Shown: positions 35,651 to 45,226 of the stretch, one piece after another
How positions within the stretch are numbered: position 1 is the stretch's first letter
How the letters are laid out: the number at the start of each line of letters is the position of its first letter
Origin: Hyphomicrobiales bacterium
GTDB taxonomy: Bacteria; Pseudomonadota; Alphaproteobacteria; Rhizobiales; Rhizobiaceae
Assembly (NCBI GenBank): GCA_900473045.1
Contig: UCKS01000014.1
Span: 39,192-103,191 of the forward strand
Direction: 5' to 3'
DNA: 64,000 nt
Program-made: the position numbers and the translations under genes
Notes under the pieces: generated by a model
Told to the model about the DNA's origin: nothing
Database searches by the model: none
The model's input: only the letters and a program-made list of their open reading frames with translations

Positions 35651-38600
35651 ATGGCACAGGCGCTTGTCGAACTTGTTCGCTTTTCACCCGATTCCGCGTT
35701 GACCGCTGTCTGCGAGCACGATGGTGAGCGGTTTACGGTTCAGGAAATACTTGCCGAGACCGCTGGCGCCAGGGCTACTCTGGCGTTGGACGGGGTCCTG
35801 CCGTTCATTCCGGCACGATTGATCAATGACAATCGCCTCAAGACGCCAGCGGAAGTCGCGGACGACCTGCGCGGCGCATACGCCGCTCTGCGTTCCAGAT
35901 TGTCAAAACTGGAGATCAGACGCAGCGCCGCGTTTTTTGGTCTCCAGCTTGCCGCAGATGCGGGCCTGAGCCTTTCGCTTGTCCTTCCGGAACTGCCGGG
36001 CCAGACGGCGAACCTGCAACCTGTGGGCCTGAAGGCATCCGTCGATCTGACCGCATCGGCGGGTCCCGTGCGTGGCCGCATCGGCCTCCAGATAGAAATC
36101 ACCGCAACAGGCCCGAAGATAGCGGGAGAATTCGGTTGGCCGACCTTCGGGTTCTCTTTCCCAGGCCTCGATTTCGGATCGCTTTCGTTGCCGGATATGA
36201 GGTTGACGCTCCCGAACATGCCTGCATGGCTGCCCGGGTCGAAAATCAGCTGGGCCAGCAATCCTGTCCTTCGTATCGATACATCAGCCGGCTTAAGCTT
36301 CTACATCGACGATGGCGGCAGCCCCGGGCTGCCCGTATCCGCCGCCATCGAAGTCGAGAACGCACCTTTATTGAAATTGGAAGCATTTCAGGTCGGCGGT
36401 CCCGTCAATGCCTTGACCGTGACCGTCTCGCTTTCGGTCGCGGCGATGAACGGGTCCCTGCCGAACGGACGAAAGTCCATCGGGCCTGTCAATGTGACAT
36501 GGACGGACGTTAGACTGGAGGCAACCCTGACAGGGTCAGTCCTGGTGGTAACGACGGTCGTACCGTCTCTGACCGTCGAGGGATCGAATTGCGTCATCGA
36601 GGTCACCTTCGATCTCGTCAGCGAGTATGATCTGAGGCTCGGCTCGAACAGGCAGGATGTGCGCAATTTCGCGGTCCGGCAACCGACGGGAAGCCAGATC
36701 GCACAAATTATTGTCAAGGAACTGCGCGGTCTCACGCGGGTAATCGTTCCGATCGAGCTGCCGAACGTCGGAATGCCCGACCCGTTGCTGAGAGCGCTCG
36801 GCGGACTGGTGGAAGATGTCATGAAATGGCTTGGGACCGGCGCCGCAGCGATCGGGCAGGGGCTCGTCGGCCTCGCCCGCGGCGTCGCTGATCTCGGCAA
36901 ACGGCTCTTCGACGCGCTGGGTAACCTCGGAACCGCGGGTGCCGGCATCCTGCTGGAAATCCGTTGGGACAGCACGGCAGGAAAAATAAGACAGATCATC
37001 CTGTCCCGAAAGGGCGCTGACATACCCGCAGGAGAGATCAGCCGCGGCGAGCTGACCGTCAAATTCTCAGGGGGAAGCGGGCCATTTCTTGTCTTCGACT
37101 TGATCGACAACTGGAGTGCGATCGTCGTTGCTCCTTCGGCAGATGTCTTCGAGGCAAGCCTTTCGACCGATCTTTGGCTGACCGGAGACATGGGAAACTC
37201 ACCGGCGCGAGGCGACGATGCGGAACCGCTTTTGACAGTGAAGGCGGTCGTGCGGCCACCCGCCGCAGGACAGCCGTCTTCTCCGGTGGCAATTGCCATG
37301 CTGCAACATGGCCAGGCCCGTTTCTTTCGCGGTATGGGGGCGGGGCCCGCCGAGCCGATCGCCGGCGGCATAAGTATCGCGGCTCCATTCATTCCTGGAC
37401 CGCTGCCCATAGACGTCAATTTCGATATTCACCTCAACGAAAACAAGATCGCATCGATCTTCCCGAGCGGGAGAGGCAGTTCCGTCGGCGGGAAGTCGAA
37501 TTCGCCGACCGTCAAGATACTGAGATGGCGGCAGGTTTCGGCCCAGGGCAGTTCGCGCCAATTCGACCTGGACCTGGAAGTCGATCCGCGTCTGGGAGGG
37601 CGCACGCTTAAGCCTACGATCAGGGCGACCCTCGATATGGAGCGATTTGCACTGCAATTCGACGGCGTGGACATTCCCATCGACGTTGCGGACACCGTTG
37701 ATGTCTTCGGAGCCAGGTTGAGCATTGATCCGCCCAATGGCGGGTTGTTGCTACGTCTTTCCGAAGCACCTTCTCTTCGACTGGGAAAGGGTACACGCGC
37801 CGTCTTGGCATTCGATCAGATCGGCAGCGGCGAGGAGGCCCTGAGCTTCGAAGCGACAGGGGAGGCGGGCTTTGCTCTGGGGGCAGCCGGGCTCGATCTC
37901 GTGGCCCGCGTCGTAGACCGTCCGATACGGTTACGAGGACTGGACACACCGTTCCGCTTCACAAGTGGAGATCTGCGCGTCGAGCGGGGGCGGTTGCTTT
38001 CCGCCGCAGTTGTCGGCAGCGGGGCTCTTCCACCGGCCTTGTTGGGCGAAGCCAGAATCGATGTCGGCATTCAAATCGGTCAGGACGAGAACACGAATGC
38101 CCTTACCATCAAAAGCGCAACCGCTCGCCTTGAGCGGGCAGGCGAGCCGCTTGTCTGCGAAGGCACGAGGTTCCACTTCGAATTGACGCATGTCGGCCTG
38201 GGCTTCAAGCTCATCGACAGTCAGGTCCATTTCTACGGCGAGATCACCGGCAGCGCCACGTTTCGCCCAAATCCCGGAGAGCTTGCCGGCGGACTTCTGT
38301 CGCGATTGCCCGAAGCAAGGATCAATCTCGATCGCGCGCCTATCGCCGGAGACGGACGCGCACTCGCCAGGGCCATAAGCTTCCAGGTCCCCGTCGAACC
38401 GCCGGCCCGAGCGAATCTGTTCAATCTTTTCGATTTCGAGCTGCGAGGGGTCGGTTTTCATCCGTCCTACAATGGCTGGAGCGACAACCCGCCGGCGCTG
38501 TCGCTATCCGGCCAGGTCCGCTTCACGGACGCTTTTGACGTCATCGAGCCAAGTTTCGAATTCCACAAGATGTGGATCACGCGTCCCGAAAGTGGCAAGA

Positions 38601-41600
38601 CTCTGCCTCGGATCAGACTGGATGGCCTTGGCGTCGGGTTGCGCATCGGTGCGATGGGCGAGTTCGCAGCCACGGCGGTCGCGGTCGATGGATCGCTTCC
38701 AAGCTTGTATGCCCCTGATGTGTTGCCGGCAAACGTCACCGCCCACGGCTTCCTCGCATCAGGTCGCCTTATGCTGAAAGGCTGGGCGGCGATGTCGGGC
38801 GCGGCCGGGTTTCTGGAACTCGAGCGTTCGGAGGAACCGGGAAAGCGTAGATTGACGTTTTTCGTCTACGCGCAGCAGGAGCAGCTCGCCGAACCGATAC
38901 CGACGCCGGTCGGTACCTTGTATCTTCGGGAAGTCGGATTTGGGCTGGGTTATCGGTTCACGCTTGCGGGACTGGCACAGACGGACGCCGTTTCTGACCC
39001 CAGGGATCTTATCAAGGTCCTCGATCCCATATCAAAGCGCCAAGGCGATCTCGGGAGTTTCCCGGCCTGGCAACCCGAGCTCGAAGGCGATCGAATAACG
39101 CTGGCGATGCGCGCCCTGTTCAGCGTCACGACGGCATCGTCGCCGACAGTCTACGATGCCGAGCAGGAAAAGGAACTCGACAATCCGGTGCTGTTCGACG
39201 TCGTTGCGGCGCTGCGCAGTGACCTGACATTCCTTCTGTCGGCGCGGGCATGGATCGCCGTCAACTATGCGGATTGGAGAAGCGTCAAGAACGACTGGCG
39301 TGAAAAGCCGCTCCTGCGCGGCTATCTCTACATCTCGGCTCCGAAGAAGACCTTCCTCGGGCGGTTCCTTTCCGATCGGACAGGCCATATCGGCCAGCAT
39401 CCGAAACTGCCTGAACCGCTGACCAAGGCTCTGACCAACGTCCAGTTCAGCTCGACACTCTATATCACGCCCGGTCTCTACCATCACGAGTTCGGCTGGC
39501 CCTATGAACTGAAGTTCGACCTCGGGAGCCCGGATGACAAATTCTATGCCAGCCTGAGCGGCGGCATGGTCACGAGGATTGAAGATGGCGCGATACTGAA
39601 CGGCATTGCGTTTGCCGCACGCGGACATGTCAAGGTAGGGGGACGCGGGGGCGGCAGTGTCGGCGCTTCGGCGGAAGCAACGGCCGAATTCTCGCTGGAC
39701 AGCAAGTTCATCGCCTACATCAGTGCGCAGCGACCCGTTGAAAGCCTGTTCTACGGTCGTATCCAGCTTGCCATCAGCCTCGAATTTTCAATCCGGTTCT
39801 GGGTGGACCTGCAATTCTTCAAGGCAGAGGCGAGCTGGAGCGAGCGGGTCGATGTCGAGGTCGATCTTGAAGTGGCCATAGGTCCGCGTGGGCTTGGTGC
39901 TCACGCGCGAGCATCGATCTCTATCCGACGCTTTGGCAGGGGACTTAGGCTTGGCGTTTCAGTCGGCATGAACGAGGGCATGCTCAACAGTGCACGAGCG
40001 CGTGTCGAACGTTTCATGGCGCTCGGGCTCGGAGCCACGGTTCCCGACCCTGCAAGCGGCCTTGCGCCACTGCCCGAACCGGCTCGAAAAGCAAGAGCCG
40101 ACGCTGGAGACACGGCGCTTGAGAATCTTGCGGATCGCCGAGATGCCCTTCCCCTGCCCGAAACGGAAGACGCTGGTCCACAGAAACCCGCGGGACCGCC
40201 CGAGATCGGGGATCTCGTTACGGGTTGCGATTTCTGGGCTATCGTCATTCCGGTAGCCGGCAGAGAGGATCGCGCGATCCTTCAGTTCGTTCCACGCGAC
40301 GGCGACCTTGTGCAAAGGGCGACGTTGTTCGAAACCCGACCGCATGGAGACTTTTTCGTTTCACCCTATCCGGTCGCAAGTGGACAACACATCACCGACG
40401 GGCACGAGTATATATTCGATGCACCGGATGATATCCTGCACGAACTCGGCTTTCTTCCGGGCCAGAGGACCAGGAAGCCGGACTGGGCACGTCAGATCGA
40501 CGCGAAGTCCGGAGGGACCGTCGGCGATCTCGTGTCTGCCGGTTTCCTTTTCCCGGTATCGGGGCGTTTTACCCAGCCAAAGGCGAACCTGCCGAACGAT
40601 GTCACGCCCAAGGAAAAGGCCGATACGCTGGGATGCCTGGAGGCTCGCGGCAGTTTGATCGGTCTGGTCTGCGACCGCGCCCATCAGCTGGCGCAGGCGT
40701 TGACGGAGGACAGAAACGCTGCTGCTCCGGATGTGATCGATCCACGCTGGTTCGGCCTCACTTATGTGATTGGCAACGATGGTATCGCCTTGACCGATAC
40801 GCTCGAAAAGCTCTTTCCGACAAGGGGCGGCAGTCCGCGCCCGGCGGCATTCACTATTGCGAAGTCCGACGATATCGGGGGCGGCGCACCCTCAAGCCAC
40901 CAGGTCGCACTGTTCAATCCTGTCGAGCGCTGGTTTGAAAATGCTCAGCCGCAACCAACTGACCCCAGGGCTTTCGTCAGGAACAGGGTAATCTGGCTGG
41001 ATTGGGACCTCGAGCCGAACTGGGGTGCGTCGGACACGCATTTCGACGATCCTGAAAGCCATCTTCTCCACTACGTCGTGCAACGCCACATACAGGTCGG
41101 CAGTGAAGTGAAGCGGCAATTCCATACCAGCTGGTTCGCCAAACGTGGCGAGGTGGCCGAGCTGATCGAGACCGAGCAGGGCGATAAATTCCAGGCCCTC
41201 GATCGACTAGCAGATCTTCCGGGCGAGCTTCGACAGGCACTGTTGTTCTTCCAAACCTACCGCGCCGATCAGGACGTCAATGCTGCACAGCATGACGAAT
41301 ATCGCAAGCACTTCGAAGTGTGGCAGCAGACATTCTCAACGGACGAGCCGATCAGACTGGTGTATTCCGTCATCGCGATCGACAACGGCAATACCCGGAC
41401 AAGCCCCTCAGTTCCATTCTTCTTCAAGATCGGGCTTCCGCCCAAACCTCGAGCCCTGCCGCTTACCAGGAGTTCCATTGAATTCTCCTACGTCCCGGTT
41501 CAAGGTCAGACGTTCCGGTTCCCGACGACGGGCGCCGAACTGCCGGCGAAACTCTCCATGTTTCTCCAGACCGCCCCTGGCCACGACGAACCGATCCTGC

Positions 41601-44600
41601 CGGACATCGAGCTCTACTTCGATACCGACGACGGCGAGCGCTCAGGTATCTACGGCGCGGATCTTCTTGACGCGCAACGCCATTACAAGAAGCGCATTGA
41701 CGCTGACGAAACCGCGCCGACTGCGATTATCTCCCGTTCCAGGCCACGTGGCGCCACCGTGCCGGTTTATGTCTATGTGGTCGACCCCGAACGGCCCGAT
41801 CCTGCACTGCAACCCGAGCTTTTCTATTGTTCCTCGCTCGAGCTTGAAGAGCTTGCGGTCTTGCCTGGTCGATCGACCCAGATATTTGCGAGACTGAAGC
41901 GATCGGATGCGGAACTGAGAGACCCGCAATGGACGCTGTGCGACCTGAAGCTCCGGATCGCGCGGCGCCCGAACAACATCGCCAAGATGCCGCTCGACAA
42001 CCAGCGCGACGATTTCATCGCGCCGGTAGCCGAGTTTGAAATGCCGCGTGTACGAGACGCCCGCCTTCTGGGATCCAGTGCTCTCGCCGCCCAGAAAGGC
42101 CTGCTTCACAAACTGGTTCCGCGCCCCGATTCCTCATGGACACAAAGATCATCCATGCTGCAGACGGACCATGAAAATCGAAGTGCCGTCCGCTTGATAT
42201 GGCAGGCGCGGCCGTCGACCTTGTGCGACAACTCACCGGCGTTTGCGGACCTGATCGGCGGTTTCGACGTCTTCACGTCATCGCGCCACCGTGAACCACC
42301 GCAGAAAGATCCGTTGACGGCAATGGAACTGGCCCGCATTGCGCGGCCACTTGGGCGCATTCTGGTGAAGCCGCGCGCATTGCTGAGCAGCGAACCTGCA
42401 CTGGTCGAAGACTTTTCCAAACTCCAAGTCTTCTATCCCAGCGAGACCATGAGGTCTGGATGGAATGGATGGTATTCCTCGGCCGAATCCCGATTGATCT
42501 GGCCGGAGCGCACGCAGCGGCGGGCGCTTTGCCTGGTGCCGGACGAGGGATTGATCGGAGAAATCTTCGGCAGCGGTCGGCCGACCGATCTCGAACTGCG
42601 ATTCGTCGAGTTCAAAGGTGAGGGGAGCAGCCTCGGAAGGCCAGCCAGCCTTTCTCTTCAGGCAATCGGCGACCTCAAGCCGGAGGGAAGCCTTTCAGGC
42701 CCGGACGTTGACGGATGGCAGAAAATCCACCTCGACGAGATCAGGCCCGCCGCGCTTCGGGGACTGCTGCAGCAGCTCAACCGACCAGTTGTTCCCGAGG
42801 GGGCCCCTCCGGAACGAGGCACGCTGCAGGTTCGCTACACGTCTGGAGGCAAGCAGAGATCGTCGGAGAACAATGTGGGGCTGGCCAGCGACCTCCACCC
42901 GCTGCTGACCGACATGCTTGATCTGCTGAGGTATGAGAAGGAGAGCTTCGAAACCGGTAACGGATATCGCCGGTTTGAACCGATTCTGGAAGGCGCGCCG
43001 GCTCCACAACAGGGTATCGTTCAAAAGAGCGACGCGGGCTCGGAGACAGGGAAGTTGCCGGCTGCCCAACTGCTCAGCGACACGGCGCCTGAGCGCGACA
43101 AGGCGGGATGGTCCGCATTGCGCCAGCTGGGTCTGGCGACAGGTTTCCGGCTCTGGGACACGGAGACCGACGACTGGGTAAACCCGCGCGACATGGACTC
43201 TCATTTCAACTGGGCTTGGGCACATGCCGTCGAGCGGAATTTCATAGAGACGTGGACATTCGGGGCACCATTTCTCGAGCAATTCTTCGACCCGGAAGAA
43301 GTGTATGTCCTCGGTGGCGAAGATCGAACCAACTATCCGAGATTTACCGAACCGAGGGGCCTTCCGCTTCTACAACTGTCGCTGAGGCCGATCATCGATC
43401 GCTTGCAGCAGAAAGTCTTCTGGAGACGGCCAGAGCACATCTACTACGTGGAAATAAAACCAAAAGCTGCGGTGACAATCACTGCTGCGGCAATCAAGGC
43501 AGCGTTCGAATGCGAGGCGCTGATAGAATTCCGCACCAGTAAAACGGGATCCTACGGCGATCCCGGGGTGTGGGTTGGTGAGAACCTTACAGGAGACGAC
43601 CGGTTCCGGCCAGTGGCAGAATACACTGTTCCGGCGGCACCGGAGGCGCCATCTGCAATCTCAAGAATCGTTCTACTCGACCAGCAACTCTCTCCGGATC
43701 AAATCGTCGCCAAATTAAGAGCGAGCTTCAATACGGTCGACCTGCCGATCTCGGTCATCACATGGTCGCCTGCCGATCCGATCGCCGACAAGCCAGCCAT
43801 CAATCCTTACGTGTTCTTTGATGCGCTGCCGGCTGCGATCATCAACCGCGTGGAAAGGGCGAAGCTCTTCGAAAATGGGCATCAACGGCTGAAGAAGCTT
43901 GCAAGCAATCGGTATGGCGGCTGGACTGGGACCGTGGATGAAACGGCGGCGATCCAGTTGTGGGAGCGTCGGTTCTTCGAATACGGTCTGGGCGGCGCCT
44001 TGGCAGTTGACCGTGGCGCGCGCTTTGCGAGCATGGGCGCTGCCGCCGCGACGATCGACGCACCCGCCTCGCTGCGTCGAGCACCCGACGAAAGAGGGCG
44101 CGTCAGCGTTCTGCTTCTCGACAACAGTGGGCTTGGGTCGTGGCGGCGTTTCTATGTTCGTCCGTTCGGCCGGTACGACCACCTCGCGGAAGCAAGCGGT
44201 TGGCCCTGTTCCGACCCGAACCTCCTGACAGAGGCGGATCTCGCCAACGGCATGCTTTCGAAGCCCTGGATTGATGTCACACTGGATCGAACCCGCGACG
44301 TCGCCAAACCGGTGCTCCTCGCCAGCGCATATGCGATCGAGGCAAAGGCTCTCGTCGCGGTTGTCGCGCATTCCGACGAGGAAATCCTGGCCGCCGCAAA
44401 CATTCCCCAGGCGGGGGCCCGCCAGATTGGTTCATCCGATATCGGATGGGAGCATCAACTGGGAACGGTGGCCCACAAATGGGCCCAAGGTTTTCTTCCC
44501 GGCGTGCCGAAAATTCCCGAGCTCCAGGCGAAGCTCCTGGAGCCCCAGGACGCGGGACCGCTGCTCGAATGGATCATCAAGCAGGCGACCCCGCCCGAGA

Positions 44601-45226
44601 AACTCGGGAGCCCGGGCGTCGCTGGGGCCGGTCTTCCCGACCTATGGCGAGGCGCGAATGCTGTCGCCGCCTATGATCTCCCGTATCTGTTCGACTACGA
44701 GGTTCTTCTAGCGAACGGAGCTGGCGCAGCGATCTCCCCTCACACGCGCTCGGCGCTTCCCAGTCCCCGAGCGATGTCGCAGATCCGCTGGCAACACGAT
44801 GCGACGCTGGAGCGTACCGACAACGAGGTGGTGATCGAGTTCCCGCTCGCCCGTTATGTTGATTGCATGGAAGAGGGAAGCCGAGATGCCTGGTACGAGC
44901 CGGCACACGAATCTGCAGCCCTCTTCGAGCTTCCTGATCCCGCCATCATCTACCGGTTCCAAATGAAGACGGCCGCCGGCGATATCCGGTCGCCTGAATT
45001 CGATCTCGAAGCCGACGCGGAAGACGCCGTCTACCGCCTTACGGTCACAGGCCGAATGTTCAGATTGAAAAGCCTGGGCCGGCCACGCAAAACCGGGCGC
45101 GACTGGTCCATCCGGCTCGTCCTTGAGCGCATGAGCACCGACATCGCCGGCGACGTCCTCCTCGAAGCCGTTCCAGTCCGAAACATCGAGCAAATGTCCC
45201 CCGTCGAAATAAGGAACGTACCATGA
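35651..45226 (+). CDS. giant protein of unknown function (3191 residues)
   Basis: A single uninterrupted 9.6-kb gene. No signal peptide, no clear TM helix, no nucleotide-binding, protease, glycosidase or NRPS/PKS motif is visible. The sequence is mostly short alternating hydrophobic/polar stretches as in beta-strands. Landmarks: a Leu/Pro beta-repeat-like part (about 120-330); one amphipathic, glycine-rich helical stretch at about 381-435 (GAAAIGQGLVGLARGVADLG); a glycine-rich turn GGRGGGSVGA near 1330 followed by aromatic beta-strands (ISLEFSIRFWVDLQFF) reminiscent of DUF6603-type proteins; a proline/charged linker near 1465-1520; fibronectin-III-like pairs (LLHYVVQRH... RLVYSVIAIDNG) near 1790-1925; and further beta-rich modules to the end. 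It overlaps the next giant gene by ATGA. Function unknown; a scaffold or exported structural/toxin-like protein are guesses. Confidence 0.85.
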   Translation: MAQALVELVRFSPDSALTAVCEHDGERFTVQEILAETAGARATLALDGVLPFIPARLINDNRLKTPAEVADDLRGAYAALRSRLSKLEIRRSAAFFGLQLAADAGLSLSLVLPELPGQTANLQPVGLKASVDLTASAGPVRGRIGLQIEITATGPKIAGEFGWPTFGFSFPGLDFGSLSLPDMRLTLPNMPAWLPGSKISWASNPVLRIDTSAGLSFYIDDGGSPGLPVSAAIEVENAPLLKLEAFQVGGPVNALTVTVSLSVAAMNGSLPNGRKSIGPVNVTWTDVRLEATLTGSVLVVTTVVPSLTVEGSNCVIEVTFDLVSEYDLRLGSNRQDVRNFAVRQPTGSQIAQIIVKELRGLTRVIVPIELPNVGMPDPLLRALGGLVEDVMKWLGTGAAAIGQGLVGLARGVADLGKRLFDALGNLGTAGAGILLEIRWDSTAGKIRQIILSRKGADIPAGEISRGELTVKFSGGSGPFLVFDLIDNWSAIVVAPSADVFEASLSTDLWLTGDMGNSPARGDDAEPLLTVKAVVRPPAAGQPSSPVAIAMLQHGQARFFRGMGAGPAEPIAGGISIAAPFIPGPLPIDVNFDIHLNENKIASIFPSGRGSSVGGKSNSPTVKILRWRQVSAQGSSRQFDLDLEVDPRLGGRTLKPTIRATLDMERFALQFDGVDIPIDVADTVDVFGARLSIDPPNGGLLLRLSEAPSLRLGKGTRAVLAFDQIGSGEEALSFEATGEAGFALGAAGLDLVARVVDRPIRLRGLDTPFRFTSGDLRVERGRLLSAAVVGSGALPPALLGEARIDVGIQIGQDENTNALTIKSATARLERAGEPLVCEGTRFHFELTHVGLGFKLIDSQVHFYGEITGSATFRPNPGELAGGLLSRLPEARINLDRAPIAGDGRALARAISFQVPVEPPARANLFNLFDFELRGVGFHPSYNGWSDNPPALSLSGQVRFTDAFDVIEPSFEFHKMWITRPESGKTLPRIRLDGLGVGLRIGAMGEFAATAVAVDGSLPSLYAPDVLPANVTAHGFLASGRLMLKGWAAMSGAAGFLELERSEEPGKRRLTFFVYAQQEQLAEPIPTPVGTLYLREVGFGLGYRFTLAGLAQTDAVSDPRDLIKVLDPISKRQGDLGSFPAWQPELEGDRITLAMRALFSVTTASSPTVYDAEQEKELDNPVLFDVVAALRSDLTFLLSARAWIAVNYADWRSVKNDWREKPLLRGYLYISAPKKTFLGRFLSDRTGHIGQHPKLPEPLTKALTNVQFSSTLYITPGLYHHEFGWPYELKFDLGSPDDKFYASLSGGMVTRIEDGAILNGIAFAARGHVKVGGRGGGSVGASAEATAEFSLDSKFIAYISAQRPVESLFYGRIQLAISLEFSIRFWVDLQFFKAEASWSERVDVEVDLEVAIGPRGLGAHARASISIRRFGRGLRLGVSVGMNEGMLNSARARVERFMALGLGATVPDPASGLAPLPEPARKARADAGDTALENLADRRDALPLPETEDAGPQKPAGPPEIGDLVTGCDFWAIVIPVAGREDRAILQFVPRDGDLVQRATLFETRPHGDFFVSPYPVASGQHITDGHEYIFDAPDDILHELGFLPGQRTRKPDWARQIDAKSGGTVGDLVSAGFLFPVSGRFTQPKANLPNDVTPKEKADTLGCLEARGSLIGLVCDRAHQLAQALTEDRNAAAPDVIDPRWFGLTYVIGNDGIALTDTLEKLFPTRGGSPRPAAFTIAKSDDIGGGAPSSHQVALFNPVERWFENAQPQPTDPRAFVRNRVIWLDWDLEPNWGASDTHFDDPESHLLHYVVQRHIQVGSEVKRQFHTSWFAKRGEVAELIETEQGDKFQALDRLADLPGELRQALLFFQTYRADQDVNAAQHDEYRKHFEVWQQTFSTDEPIRLVYSVIAIDNGNTRTSPSVPFFFKIGLPPKPRALPLTRSSIEFSYVPVQGQTFRFPTTGAELPAKLSMFLQTAPGHDEPILPDIELYFDTDDGERSGIYGADLLDAQRHYKKRIDADETAPTAIISRSRPRGATVPVYVYVVDPERPDPALQPELFYCSSLELEELAVLPGRSTQIFARLKRSDAELRDPQWTLCDLKLRIARRPNNIAKMPLDNQRDDFIAPVAEFEMPRVRDARLLGSSALAAQKGLLHKLVPRPDSSWTQRSSMLQTDHENRSAVRLIWQARPSTLCDNSPAFADLIGGFDVFTSSRHREPPQKDPLTAMELARIARPLGRILVKPRALLSSEPALVEDFSKLQVFYPSETMRSGWNGWYSSAESRLIWPERTQRRALCLVPDEGLIGEIFGSGRPTDLELRFVEFKGEGSSLGRPASLSLQAIGDLKPEGSLSGPDVDGWQKIHLDEIRPAALRGLLQQLNRPVVPEGAPPERGTLQVRYTSGGKQRSSENNVGLASDLHPLLTDMLDLLRYEKESFETGNGYRRFEPILEGAPAPQQGIVQKSDAGSETGKLPAAQLLSDTAPERDKAGWSALRQLGLATGFRLWDTETDDWVNPRDMDSHFNWAWAHAVERNFIETWTFGAPFLEQFFDPEEVYVLGGEDRTNYPRFTEPRGLPLLQLSLRPIIDRLQQKVFWRRPEHIYYVEIKPKAAVTITAAAIKAAFECEALIEFRTSKTGSYGDPGVWVGENLTGDDRFRPVAEYTVPAAPEAPSAISRIVLLDQQLSPDQIVAKLRASFNTVDLPISVITWSPADPIADKPAINPYVFFDALPAAIINRVERAKLFENGHQRLKKLASNRYGGWTGTVDETAAIQLWERRFFEYGLGGALAVDRGARFASMGAAAATIDAPASLRRAPDERGRVSVLLLDNSGLGSWRRFYVRPFGRYDHLAEASGWPCSDPNLLTEADLANGMLSKPWIDVTLDRTRDVAKPVLLASAYAIEAKALVAVVAHSDEEILAAANIPQAGARQIGSSDIGWEHQLGTVAHKWAQGFLPGVPKIPELQAKLLEPQDAGPLLEWIIKQATPPEKLGSPGVAGAGLPDLWRGANAVAAYDLPYLFDYEVLLANGAGAAISPHTRSALPSPRAMSQIRWQHDATLERTDNEVVIEFPLARYVDCMEEGSRDAWYEPAHESAALFELPDPAIIYRFQMKTAAGDIRSPEFDLEADAEDAVYRLTVTGRMFRLKSLGRPRKTGRDWSIRLVLERMSTDIAGDVLLEAVPVRNIEQMSPVEIRNVP